A stretch of DNA of 48,309 nt from NCBI GenBank assembly GCA_001801105.1, contig MGWS01000010.1, forward strand, positions 1 through 48,309. Direction: 5' to 3'. The position numbers and the translations under genes are program-made. Origin of the DNA: Gallionellales bacterium GWA2_60_18. Lineage in GTDB: Bacteria; Pseudomonadota; Gammaproteobacteria; Burkholderiales; Gallionellaceae. The notes beneath the pieces are model-generated. The model worked only from the letters and a program-made list of their open reading frames with translations. It was not told where the DNA came from and searched no databases. How positions within the stretch are numbered: the first letter of the stretch is position 1; each line of letters starts with the position of its first letter. Positions 12,839-20,406 of the stretch are shown here, one piece after another.

Positions 12839-14028
12839 CTTGGCATGACCTGAACTTAGGCGAAGCCGTTAGGGTTAAGCATGGGTATGCCTTCAAAGGT
12901 GAATTCTTCGCTAAACAAGGTGCACTGATGGTGGTCACGCCTGGAAACTTTGTCGAATCCGGCGGCTTTCGTGTACGTCCAGGAAAAGAACGCTATTACA
13001 CAGCTGACTTCCCTGATGACTACTTGTTATCAGAGGATGATCTGGTTGTTGCAATGACCGAGCAGGGAGAAGGTCTGCTTGGTAGCGCCGCACGCGTTCC
13101 AGAAAGTGGAAAGTATTTACACAACCAACGTATTGGACTGGTGATCGTTACAAATACGAATACATTGAACAAGCAATTCGCATACTGGCTATTCAATTCT
13201 CGACCGGTGCGGGAGCAATTGCGTGGTTCATCAACAGGCACCAAAGTTCGGCATACAGCACCTGAGCGGATTTACAAGGTACGCGTACGGATTCCTCCAG
13301 TCGAGGTTCAATCCAGAGTGGCTGCAACTTTGGACGCCTATGATAAGCTCATCGAAACCAACCGTCGCCGCATCGCCTTGCTCGAAGAGTCCGCCAAATT
13401 ACTATACCAAGAGTGGTTTGTGAGCCTACGTTTCCCAGGCTATGAGACTGCGACTTTCAGCGATGGATTGCCGAAAGGATGGGCGAAGATGCCGTTAGGC
13501 GATCTAGCATTCATCGTCATGGGGCAGAGCCCAGAATCAAAATTCTACAATCAGGACGGGGAGGGGCTTCCATTCCATCAAGGCGTTTCGGACTTCAGCG
13601 ATCACTTCGTAAATCACAAAACCTATACTACTCAGGCAACTCGAATTGCTGATGTGGGAGACATCTTGTGCAGCGTTCGCGCACCTGTAGGACGACTGAA
13701 TCTGACCAGGGACAAGATAGCGATTGGCCGTGGAGTCTCTGCGATCCGCAGCCACGCTGGTCAGCAATCCTTGCTCCTTTATCAACTCAAGGCATTGTTC
13801 GTTGAAGAGGATATGATCGGCGGCGGAACTATCTTCGCATCGGTGACAAAAAAGGAGTTGTTTGCACAGCAGCTTCTGCAGCCAGATTCAAAAACGGCTA
13901 CCGAATTCAACCGTCTGACAAGTGAAATTGGTGCGCAAATTGAAACGTTGGTAAAGCAAAACACGCTGCTAGTTGAAGCCCGCGATAGCTTGTTACCCAA
14001 GCTGATGTCTGGCGCGATTCAGGTCTGA
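12835..14028 (+). CDS. hsdS: Type I restriction-modification system, specificity subunit
   Basis: A 397-residue specificity protein with the usual plan of two target-recognition domains, each followed by a conserved helix. The first helix spans about 150-190 (VQSRVAATLDAYDKLIETNR) and the second is at the C-terminus (IETLVKQNTLLVEARDSLLP, then KLMSG). It determines the bipartite DNA target for HsdM and HsdR. The target-recognition segments are visibly richer in A+T than hsdM and hsdR, as expected for exchangeable specificity cassettes. Overlap with hsdM is four bases; hsdR starts 25 bases downstream. The target sequence cannot be read from the protein. Confidence 0.93.
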   Translation: MTWHDLNLGEAVRVKHGYAFKGEFFAKQGALMVVTPGNFVESGGFRVRPGKERYYTADFPDDYLLSEDDLVVAMTEQGEGLLGSAARVPESGKYLHNQRIGLVIVTNTNTLNKQFAYWLFNSRPVREQLRGSSTGTKVRHTAPERIYKVRVRIPPVEVQSRVAATLDAYDKLIETNRRRIALLEESAKLLYQEWFVSLRFPGYETATFSDGLPKGWAKMPLGDLAFIVMGQSPESKFYNQDGEGLPFHQGVSDFSDHFVNHKTYTTQATRIADVGDILCSVRAPVGRLNLTRDKIAIGRGVSAIRSHAGQQSLLLYQLKALFVEEDMIGGGTIFASVTKKELFAQQLLQPDSKTATEFNRLTSEIGAQIETLVKQNTLLVEARDSLLPKLMSGAIQV

Positions 14029-14053
14029 GGTTGTATTCAGAGAGACAACAATA

Positions 14054-17000
14054 ATGCCCATCAGCGACTACTCAGAAGACAACAACATCCAGGAGCCCGT
14101 TGCGCGGCTGTTTGAGGAAAACCTCGACTGGCGTTCTGAGTACGCTTTCAACGCCGAAACCTTCGGCCCGGATTCTTTGCTCGGGCGCAAGAATGCCACG
14201 GAGGTGGTACTGGTGCGCGAGCTGGATGCGGCTTTGCTCAGGCTGAATCCCAAGCTGGCCGCGACGCCCGAGGGCAGAACCAAGCTGCTGCTGGCGCGCG
14301 ACCAGTTGCTGGATGCCGACCCCACCAAGACCCTGTTGCAGCACAACGAAGTGAAGTGGAAGCTGATGCGCGAGGGCATTACGCTGCATTCGCCCAGCGG
14401 CGACGCGGCGGACGATGTACACATCAAGGTGATCGATTTCGACCCTGCGGGGAAAAACGATTTTCTGGTGGTGCGCGAGCTGTGGGTGCAGAGCGGCCCG
14501 TTCCGGCGGCGCTGCGATCTGGTCGGCTTCGTCAACGGGCTGCCGCTGGTGTTCATCGAGCTGAAGCGCCACGACAAGGGGCTGAAAGCGGCGTTCGACG
14601 ATAACTACACCGACTACAAGGACACGATCCCGCACCTGTTTCATTACAACGCGCTGGTGATCGTGTCGAACGGGCTGGATGCGCGCTCCGGCTCCATCAC
14701 CAGTAGTTGGGATCACTTCTATCGCTGGAAGCGCCTGAACGAGGATGACCCCGACCCGGCGCCGAAGCACGACGAAGCGCCGCTCACGCCTGTGTTGCCC
14801 ATCTTGTTGCGCGGCATGTGTAGCAAGGAGGCGCTGCTCGACATCGTGGAGAACTTCACCTTGTTCGACAGCAGCGAGGAGCAGACGCAGAAAGTGGTGG
14901 CGCGCAACCACCAGTACCTCGGCGTGAACAAGGCCATCACCAAGCTGAAGGCGGGCGATGCCGACGTGCTGGCGGGCAAGCTGGGGGTGTTCTGGCACAC
15001 GCAGGGCAGCGGCAAGAGTTATTCGATGGTGTTCTTCTGCCAGAAGGTGCACCGCAAGGTATCGGCCGCCTATACCTTCGTGCTGCTGACCGACCGCAAG
15101 GAGCTGGACGACCAGATCTACACCACGTTTGTCGGCTGCGGTGTTTCGACCAACAAGGGCGACAAGGCCGCCGGAGCAGAAGGGCTGGAGCGCTTGTTGC
15201 GCGACGAAAACCGCCGCTATGTGTTCAGCCTGATACACAAGTTCCGCAAGCGCGTGACGGAACCCTGGACACAGCGGCGCGACATCATCGTCTTGTCGGA
15301 CGAAGCGCACCGCACGCAGTATGGGCGGCTGGCGACGCAAATGCGCATGGCATTAAAGTCCGCGACGTTCATGGCGTTCACGGGCACACCGCTCATCGAC
15401 GGAAAAGAGAAACACGAGACGGAGAAGGTGTTCGGCCCCTATGTGTCGGTGTACGACTTCCAGCGCGCCGTGGCGGACGGTGCGACCTTGCCGCTGTATT
15501 ACGAGAACCGGGGCGAGAAGCTGCGCATCGTTGATCCTGCCTTAAACCGGCGCATCGAAGAACGCATAGACGCGGCCCGCGCCGATGGCGAGCTGAGCGA
15601 AGAGCAGGAAGAAAAGCTCTACCGCGAACTGGCGCGCGAGTATCCGCTATTCACCTCAGACACGCACCTGAACGACGTGGCGACGGATTTTGTGGAGCAC
15701 TACCACCAGCGTTGGCGTTTGATGGAAACGCCAAGCAAAGCGGGGGAGCTTCCCCGCTACGGCGGCAATGCCAAGGCCATGCTGGTGTGCATCGACAAGA
15801 TCACCTGCGCCAGAATGGCCGAGCGCATCAAGGACAAGTGGCAGGCGAAGATAGTGGAGCTGCGCGCCAAGCTTCAGCAGGAGCAGGAATATTTCGCCAA
15901 GGCGGGCAAGCCCGAGACGGCCTATGTGGCCCGCTTGCGCGCGCAGATCGCGTGGATGGAAGAGACGCAGATACACCCGGTGTTCAGCTCCGAGCAGAAC
16001 GAAGTGAAAGATTTTGCCGCAGCAAAAGATGCTTCCGGTAAAGGCATCGACGTTCGCCCCTTGCGCGAGGTGATCGCCAGAGGCATAGGCGGGAAGGACA
16101 TCGAGGAATGCTTCAAGGATGGCAAGCATCCGTTCCGGGTGGCCGTGGTGTGCGCCATGTGGCTGACCGGGTTTGATGTGAAATCGCTGGCGACCCTGTA
16201 TCTGGACAAGCCGATGAAGGGGCATACGTTGATGCAGGCCATCGCCCGCGTCAACCGCGTTGCCGCGAACAAGAAGAACGGCCTGATCATCGACTACAAC
16301 GGCATGCTGAAGAGTTTGCGCAAGGCGCTGGCGACTTACGCGCAAGGCGACAAGGGCATGCCAGTCGATCCGTTGTTCGATGAGGATCAGGCCTTGGCCG
16401 AATACGCCAACGCCATTGATAAGGTGCGGGCGCACCTGAGTAGCGTTGGCTTTGACCTAAATGCCTTGGTTCGCGCCGAGGAAGGCGAGGAGACCTGGGC
16501 CGAGCTGCTGAATGCGCAGAACGCCGTAAGCATCTCGCCCGAGAGCAAGAAGACTTTTCAGGTGCTGGCCGAGGATGTGTTTGACCGCATGCGGGGATTG
16601 TTCCCGAACGCCGGTATTTTCAAATACGAGCCGCAAGAAAACGCCATCACGGCGATTTATAACCTGCTGCAAAAGCCGAAGCCCAAGGTGGACATCGCCG
16701 CGATCATGCAAGAGATTCGCGGCGTGATCGACACTTCCCTAGAGCTTGCGCCCAAGGGGCTAGGCCAGCCTTCAAAGCAGTATGACTTGTCGGGTATAGA
16801 CTTTGAGCGCCTGCGCGTGGAGTTCGCCAAGTCGCCTTACAAGGAGGCAGCACTGCTGACCTTGCAGGAGCGCATACAGGCAAGGCTGGAGCGCATGCTG
16901 ATGCAGAACCCCTGCCGGATAGACCTGTACAAGCGTTACCAGGAGATCATCGCCGAATACAACCGCGACAAGGATCATGCCGAAATCCAGCGGGTGTTTG

Positions 17001-17368
17001 ATGACTTGATCAACCTGCACGACTCGCTCGATTATGAAGAACATCGGTATATCCGCGAAGGTTTCAAGAGCGAGAAGGAGCTGGCGCTGTTTGACCTGCT
17101 GTCCAAGGATAAGGCCAGTATCACCAAGGGCGATATCGCTAAGATAAAGAAGGTGGTGCAAGAGCTCATGGATACCGTAGAGACGCGACGGAAAGAGATG
17201 GGCAATCTGCGTGACCGCGCCTCCGCTCAGGCCCAGATGAAAACCGCCATCATCGACAGCCTGCTGGAAGGTATGCCTGACGGGTATTCCAGCGAAGATA
17301 TAGATGCGAGGGCGGAGGTGGTTTACCGGTATGTGCAGGAGCAGATGCACTCTGTGCATGTGCATTGA
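14054..17368 (+). CDS. hsdR: Type I restriction-modification system, restriction/translocase subunit
   Basis: A 1104-residue HsdR that translocates and cuts unmodified DNA. The N-terminal PD-(D/E)xK nuclease is visible as CDLVGFVNGLPLVFIELKR near 155-172. Walker A is HTQGSGKSYS near 315 and the Walker B box is SDEAHRTQYG near 415, followed by the helicase motif FTGTPL. A second RecA-like domain includes MLTGFDVK-type residues (AMWLTGFDVKSLATLYLDKP) and IARVNRVAANKKNGLIIDY. The C-terminal region is helical and would contact HsdM. All motifs look intact, so restriction should be active. Confidence 0.95.
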   Translation: MPISDYSEDNNIQEPVARLFEENLDWRSEYAFNAETFGPDSLLGRKNATEVVLVRELDAALLRLNPKLAATPEGRTKLLLARDQLLDADPTKTLLQHNEVKWKLMREGITLHSPSGDAADDVHIKVIDFDPAGKNDFLVVRELWVQSGPFRRRCDLVGFVNGLPLVFIELKRHDKGLKAAFDDNYTDYKDTIPHLFHYNALVIVSNGLDARSGSITSSWDHFYRWKRLNEDDPDPAPKHDEAPLTPVLPILLRGMCSKEALLDIVENFTLFDSSEEQTQKVVARNHQYLGVNKAITKLKAGDADVLAGKLGVFWHTQGSGKSYSMVFFCQKVHRKVSAAYTFVLLTDRKELDDQIYTTFVGCGVSTNKGDKAAGAEGLERLLRDENRRYVFSLIHKFRKRVTEPWTQRRDIIVLSDEAHRTQYGRLATQMRMALKSATFMAFTGTPLIDGKEKHETEKVFGPYVSVYDFQRAVADGATLPLYYENRGEKLRIVDPALNRRIEERIDAARADGELSEEQEEKLYRELAREYPLFTSDTHLNDVATDFVEHYHQRWRLMETPSKAGELPRYGGNAKAMLVCIDKITCARMAERIKDKWQAKIVELRAKLQQEQEYFAKAGKPETAYVARLRAQIAWMEETQIHPVFSSEQNEVKDFAAAKDASGKGIDVRPLREVIARGIGGKDIEECFKDGKHPFRVAVVCAMWLTGFDVKSLATLYLDKPMKGHTLMQAIARVNRVAANKKNGLIIDYNGMLKSLRKALATYAQGDKGMPVDPLFDEDQALAEYANAIDKVRAHLSSVGFDLNALVRAEEGEETWAELLNAQNAVSISPESKKTFQVLAEDVFDRMRGLFPNAGIFKYEPQENAITAIYNLLQKPKPKVDIAAIMQEIRGVIDTSLELAPKGLGQPSKQYDLSGIDFERLRVEFAKSPYKEAALLTLQERIQARLERMLMQNPCRIDLYKRYQEIIAEYNRDKDHAEIQRVFDDLINLHDSLDYEEHRYIREGFKSEKELALFDLLSKDKASITKGDIAKIKKVVQELMDTVETRRKEMGNLRDRASAQAQMKTAIIDSLLEGMPDGYSSEDIDARAEVVYRYVQEQMHSVHVH

Positions 17369-17470
17369 TCATTCTGAGTATGGTGTTGAGTTGATTGTGC
17401 TGCACTTCAAATAGTGGAGCTTAAGGAAGGTCGGTAGCCGCTTTTGTGATCAGGAATAACTAGGGGCAGA

Positions 17471-17607
17471 CCACGAATATTGTTCAAGCAAAAGCCCCGC
17501 AGCAATGCGAGGCTTTTTTCTTGCCGTGCGGGGCGGTGTTGCCGGAGTGCCGTTATCGCTTTCGGATGTGCAGTTCCGGATTGTTGATGAGGTCGTATTC
17601 GAGCTGG
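17471..17607. repeat. 137-bp direct repeat, copy 1
   Basis: This stretch is repeated at 19199-19334 with two substitutions and one missing T. It contains the 3' end and the terminator-like hairpin (AAAGCCCCGCA / TGCGAGGCTTT) of the gene that is complete at 19280-19546. The bases from 17369 to 17470, between hsdR and the repeat, show no gene. Confidence 0.93.
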
Positions 17608-17642
17608 AGCAACAGCTCGTCAAGTCGCGCGGCATCAAGCAT
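17553..17642 (-). pseudogene. Remnant of the 88-residue gene at 19280-19546
   Basis: On the minus strand an ATG at 17642 opens a 29-residue frame ending LEYDLINNPELHIRKR. This is the same C-terminus as the complete gene at 19280-19546. Upstream of that shared part only weak similarity remains (LDELLLQLEYDL against IDSLAAQLEYDL), and a stop lies six codons before the ATG. It is most simply a truncated copy left by duplication or insertion. Confidence 0.6.
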
Positions 17643-17711
17643 GGGATGATGCGGTAATTACTGACCGGGAATATACGGCTGGTGTAGGGCTGCGGGCGAC
17701 TTTCTGGAATT

Positions 17712-17799
17712 CGTCACTCCGGCGCAAGCCGGAGTCCAGTGGCGCGCAAGCGCGCCGGTTTTGCGTTCTGCTGGATTCCGGGTCAAGCCCGGAATGACG
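17712..17799. repeat. Palindromic repeat (CGTCACTCCGG / CCGGAATGACG type)
   Basis: Arms at 17712-17739 and 17771-17799 (TCCGGCGCAAGCCGGAGTCC and its partner) are imperfect complements. They flank a smaller palindrome, GGCGCGCAAGCGCGCC. This is the widespread ATTCCGG-type proteobacterial palindrome. It lies within the 521-bp gap between hsdR and the HATPase gene. Confidence 0.8.
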
Positions 17800-17830
17800 C
17801 AGCTTCTAAAAAATAGCTCCCGGTTCCTGC

Positions 17831-17860
17831 TTTACGTTTTTGGTATTAATGCTTTACAAT
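17831..17860 (+). promoter_or_regulatory. Candidate sigma-70 promoter for the HATPase gene
   Basis: TTTACG at 17831-17836 and TACAAT at 17855-17860 are 18 bp apart, 30 bp upstream of the ATG at 17890. The local sequence is A+T rich compared with its surroundings. No clear ribosome site is seen before the gene. Confidence 0.4.
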
Positions 17861-17889
17861 TAATCCGCTTTCACTTTACGTTTATTGCC

Positions 17890-18894
17890 ATGACCGCCGA
17901 TTTGCGCCGCTCCATACTTGATGCCATTGCCCATGACGGGGGCAATGTCGCTGCGCGGTTGGCAGAACAGCATGGCGTGTCGCGCCAGTCTGCCAGCGCC
18001 TGGCTGGCGAAACTGAAGCGGGAAGGCATTATCACTTCTTCCGGTGTGGGGCGCGGGGTGCGCTACCAGTTGGCGGTGCTGGCTGACGTGCGGCAGGTTT
18101 ATCCGCGTGCAGGCCTGTCCGAGGATCGGGTGTGGCGCGAGCAGGTCGCGCCGCAGGTGGCTGACCTGCCGCCCAATGTGCGCGATGTCTGGCACTACGC
18201 GGTGACGGAGATGGTGAACAATGCGATCGACCATTCCGGTTCGGCAAAGGTAATGGTGGGGCTGGTGCGCGATGGCTTGAATACTTCGGTGTATGTCGCA
18301 GACGAGGGCGAGGGCATCTTCCTCAAGATTCAGCGCGCGATGAACCTGTACGATCCGCGCGAGGCGATTCTGGAGCTGGCCAAGGGCAAACTGACTACCG
18401 ATCCGGCTCACCATACGGGGGAGGGGATTTTCTTTTCGTCCAAGGTGATGGATGTCTTTGACATCCGATCCGGCAAGCTGCATTTCGTGCATGACGACTG
18501 GGGTACGGATGTATTGCTGGAGCGAGCCGCCGATGCGCCCGGTACGGTGGTTCTGATGCGGCTGGCGAACGATAGCAAGCGCACCCTGCAGGAGGTGTTC
18601 TTCCAGTTTGCCGCACCGGAGGAATACACTTTTTCCAAAACCATTGTGCCGGTGAAGCTGGCGCAGCATGAAGGCGAGAAACTGGTTTCGCGTTCGCAGG
18701 CCAAGCGACTGACCATGCGTTTTGAGCGGTTCCAGACGGTGGTGCTGGATTTCGCCGGGGTGGAGGAGATCGGGCAGGCATTTGCCGATGAGGTGTTTCG
18801 CGTATTCCAGCAAGCCCATCCGGGGACGAAGTTGTTGCCGATCAACCTGACGCCAGAGGTCGCTAACATGGTGAAGCGTGCGCTGGGGCGATGA
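17890..18894 (+). CDS. Winged-helix / HATPase / STAS-like (DUF4325) fusion protein
   Basis: A 334-residue protein with three parts. Residues about 1-60 form a winged helix-turn-helix (VAARLAEQHGVSRQSASAWL). Residues about 90-200 form a GHKL ATPase with N-box EMVNNAIDHS, G1 box VADEGEGIF and G2 box HHTGEGIFFSS. Residues about 265-334 form a STAS-like domain (RFERFQTVVLDFAGVEEIGQ, then FADEVFRVF). HATPase and STAS domains usually sit in separate anti-sigma kinase and antagonist partners; here both are fused to a DNA-binding head. The ATG at 17890 matches where the helix-turn-helix begins. It lies next to a type I restriction locus and between two direct repeats, suggesting a mobile or defence-island cargo. 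Function is unknown. Confidence 0.85.
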   Translation: MTADLRRSILDAIAHDGGNVAARLAEQHGVSRQSASAWLAKLKREGIITSSGVGRGVRYQLAVLADVRQVYPRAGLSEDRVWREQVAPQVADLPPNVRDVWHYAVTEMVNNAIDHSGSAKVMVGLVRDGLNTSVYVADEGEGIFLKIQRAMNLYDPREAILELAKGKLTTDPAHHTGEGIFFSSKVMDVFDIRSGKLHFVHDDWGTDVLLERAADAPGTVVLMRLANDSKRTLQEVFFQFAAPEEYTFSKTIVPVKLAQHEGEKLVSRSQAKRLTMRFERFQTVVLDFAGVEEIGQAFADEVFRVFQQAHPGTKLLPINLTPEVANMVKRALGR

Positions 18895-18907
18895 GTAGTT
18901 GCAAACA

Positions 18908-19039
18908 ATGAATCAATCAACCGGACAGTTCGCCATCTATCAATCCGCCGATGGTTCAGTCGCCACCGAAGTCAAACCGGATGAGAGGGAGATCATGGTC
19001 AAAGAGATCATCAATCTGATCAACGGCAAGAACACATGA
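18908..19039 (+). CDS. Small protein, possible RhuM N-terminal fragment
   Basis: A 43-residue frame starts 13 bp after the HATPase gene and may be co-transcribed. Its first part, GQFAIYQSADGSVATEV, resembles the opening of RhuM-family proteins (an IYQSEDG...EV pattern, from memory). The normal RhuM continuation (WLTQ...) is absent and the protein ends EIINLINGKNT. It is either a truncated RhuM remnant or a genuine small protein. No strong ribosome site is visible. Confidence 0.4.
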   Translation: MNQSTGQFAIYQSADGSVATEVKPDEREIMVKEIINLINGKNT

Positions 19040-19120
19040 GCTGACTATGAAGAATCCGGGCGAGGCGCATTTCGTCGTCCGATGCGACTGGAATAACCAG
19101 CGACAGGTCGGATTTATGGG

Positions 19121-19189
19121 CTATTTCAGGTCGGCAAGCTTGGCGCGCATCTTGGCGGCAACGTAGTCCCCGTGAGAGATGAGGAAACC
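19121..19189 (-). pseudogene. Possible C-terminal fragment of a lost gene
   Basis: On the minus strand a 22-residue open stretch ends HGDYVAAKMRAKLADLK and a TAG stop, with no start codon and a stop just upstream. It looks like the natural end of a protein whose body has been lost, right beside the second direct-repeat copy. The assignment is weak and could be chance. Confidence 0.2.
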
Positions 19190-19198
19190 TCAGGGAGG

Positions 19199-19334
19199 CC
19201 ACGAATATTGTTCAAGCAAAAGCCCCGCAGCAATGCGAGGCTTTTTCTTGCCGTGCGGGGCGGTGTTGCCGGAGCGCCGTTACCGCTTTCGGATGTGCAG
19301 TTCCGGATTGTTGATGAGGTCGTATTCGAGCTGG
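19199..19334. repeat. 137-bp direct repeat, copy 2
   Basis: The partner of 17471-17607, 136 bp long here because of one missing T. It covers the 3' end of the complete minus-strand gene 19280-19546 and its downstream hairpin, so this copy is likely the original and 17471 the duplicated one. Confidence 0.93.
19218..19246 (-). terminator. Rho-independent terminator of the 88-residue gene
   Basis: Read on the minus strand, AAAGCCTCGCA and TGCGGGGCTTTT form a stem with one mismatch, a TTGC loop and a short T-run. It lies 34 bp beyond the stop of the gene at 19280-19546. Confidence 0.65.
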
Positions 19335-19546
19335 GCGGCCAGGCTGTCGATCAGGGATTTTTGCGCCTCGGGCGTGAACAGGTTAGGGTCGTCCATATGG
19401 GCCTGGTAGGTGGCCACCGAGATCTGGTGCCCATCCGTGCCGAATGCGGCGACATGGGCGGTGGTGGCGTGTATCCAGGATTCGATGGTGACGGTGCGGC
19501 CGTCGCCCAGACGGAAGTCGTTTCTCTTTGCGCGATGGTGGTTCAT
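19280..19546 (-). CDS. Hypothetical protein, 88 residues
   Basis: I do not recognise this family. The start is well supported: GGAAAGGAGCTCCAA precedes the ATG, and a terminator follows the stop, so it is probably a real, independently transcribed gene. The protein is soluble, has no cysteine, and contains TIESWIHATTAHVAAFGTDG and a C-terminal helix ending QLEYDLINNPELHIRKR. A truncated copy of its 3' end lies at 17553-17642 beyond the HATPase gene. Confidence 0.65.
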   Translation of the reverse strand: MNHHRAKRNDFRLGDGRTVTIESWIHATTAHVAAFGTDGHQISVATYQAHMDDPNLFTPEAQKSLIDSLAAQLEYDLINNPELHIRKR

Positions 19547-19719
19547 TTGGAGCTCCTTTCCTTCGAGGGTTTCGTAAGTGGTGCTTCCATGCCTGTTCCA
19601 ACTGCGGCCAGCCGGACGCCTGCGACCGGGGTTGTGGGGTGATGCTGGTGGCCTATAGTGCCACTGTCATTCCTGTTTGTGAACGCCCTCGCAAGTGCGT
19701 AGCATTTGTGTCGCCCCAA

Positions 19720-20004
19720 TCAAACCAGCGCTGCCTGGACAGCGTCCGGCGCGCGTTTGATAACATTCAGCAGCACCAACGACGCTCCTTGTGGCGAACG
19801 ATCTCCGCGCTCCCAATGGCGCAACGTCGCAACCGAGAAACCGAACCGCGCAGCAAATTGCTCCTGCGTCATGCCCATGCGCCGACGCAATGCGGAAACA
19901 TCCACCGTTTCCGGCTTGTACGCCTTAACGGCAACCTTCTCGCCTTTCGCATGCGAAATTGCTTCATTCAAACCGCGCGCAATACTGTCAAAAGCTTTTC
20001 CCAT
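19720..20004 (-). CDS. XRE-family antitoxin (NadS/HigA-like)
   Basis: A 94-residue protein whose C-terminal half is a Cro/C1 helix-turn-helix: LRRRMGMTQEQFAARFGFSV, then ATLRHWERGDRSP. The N-terminal part (KAFDSIARGLNEAISHAKGE) is the usual toxin-binding region of NadS-like antitoxins. It starts three bases after the toxin stop, with GAGAGGTGAAAA as ribosome site, giving the toxin-first order of HigBA-type pairs. It probably neutralises the toxin and represses the operon through the palindrome at 20354-20368; that binding is inference. Confidence 0.85.
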   Translation of the reverse strand: MGKAFDSIARGLNEAISHAKGEKVAVKAYKPETVDVSALRRRMGMTQEQFAARFGFSVATLRHWERGDRSPQGASLVLLNVIKRAPDAVQAALV

Positions 20005-20007
20005 TTT

Positions 20008-20343
20008 TCACCTCTCAATCCATGTAGCAACCAAAACATCTACCAGCTTCGCCAAGTCGTTGCGGTCGGGTTTGCTCAAGTTGGCTTGCTCGTTCTTGGC
20101 GAACATCGCCAGCAGATAAAGCGGCATCACCTCGCTGTGGTGGTAATAGACCACCCGTACCCCGCCACTCTTGCCGCGTCCGCCTCTGCCCCAACGCATC
20201 TTGCGAATACCGCCCGTGCCTTTGATCAAATCGCCAGACTTCGGATGTGCCGCCAGGTAACTCACGATGTCTTGCCGCTCTTCAGCGGTCAGCAACTTCT
20301 CCGCTTGACGGATATATTCCGGCACCTCGGCAATCGTAATCAT
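20008..20343 (-). CDS. RelE/HigB-like toxin
   Basis: A 111-residue protein of the RelE-type toxin superfamily: EVPEYIRQAEKLLTAEERQD, GDLIKGTGGIRKMRWGRGGR and GGVRVVYYHHSEVMPLYLLA. Members usually cut mRNA on the ribosome or inhibit translation. I place the start at the ATG at 20343 (MITIAEVPEY) because family members begin there. An in-frame ATG at 20385 would add 14 residues and include the operator palindrome; it would be almost leaderless. Neither start has a clear ribosome site. Antitoxin follows immediately downstream. Confidence 0.85.
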   Translation of the reverse strand: MITIAEVPEYIRQAEKLLTAEERQDIVSYLAAHPKSGDLIKGTGGIRKMRWGRGGRGKSGGVRVVYYHHSEVMPLYLLAMFAKNEQANLSKPDRNDLAKLVDVLVATWIER

Positions 20344-20353
20344 GCGAGGATTG

Positions 20354-20368
20354 TAATCCAATGGATTA
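20354..20368. promoter_or_regulatory. Candidate operator of the toxin-antitoxin operon
   Basis: TAATCC-AAT-GGATTA is a perfect 6-bp inverted repeat with three-base spacer. It lies between the minus-strand promoter (TATAAA at 20396-20391) and the toxin start at 20343, where autoregulatory antitoxin sites commonly lie. It also borders the -35 region of the plus-strand promoter for the tRNA-like element. Confidence 0.55.
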
Positions 20369-20369
20369 G

Positions 20370-20398
20370 TTAATGCGAGAACCATTTTGCTTTATACT
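20370..20398 (+). promoter_or_regulatory. Candidate promoter of the tRNA-like RNA
   Basis: TATACT at 20393-20398 is a good -10 box ending nine bases before the first base of the cloverleaf. TTAATG at 20370-20375 gives a weak -35 at 17 bp spacing. The minus-strand TATAAA of the toxin operon overlaps the same bases, so the two promoters are back to back. Confidence 0.45.
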
Positions 20399-20406
20399 GC
20401 ACCCAA

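Noticed and set aside
17450..17638. 62-residue minus-strand protein after hsdR
   Set aside because: The frame is not the one shared with the complete gene at 19280-19546; the repeat's true coding frame gives the truncated remnant at 17553-17642.
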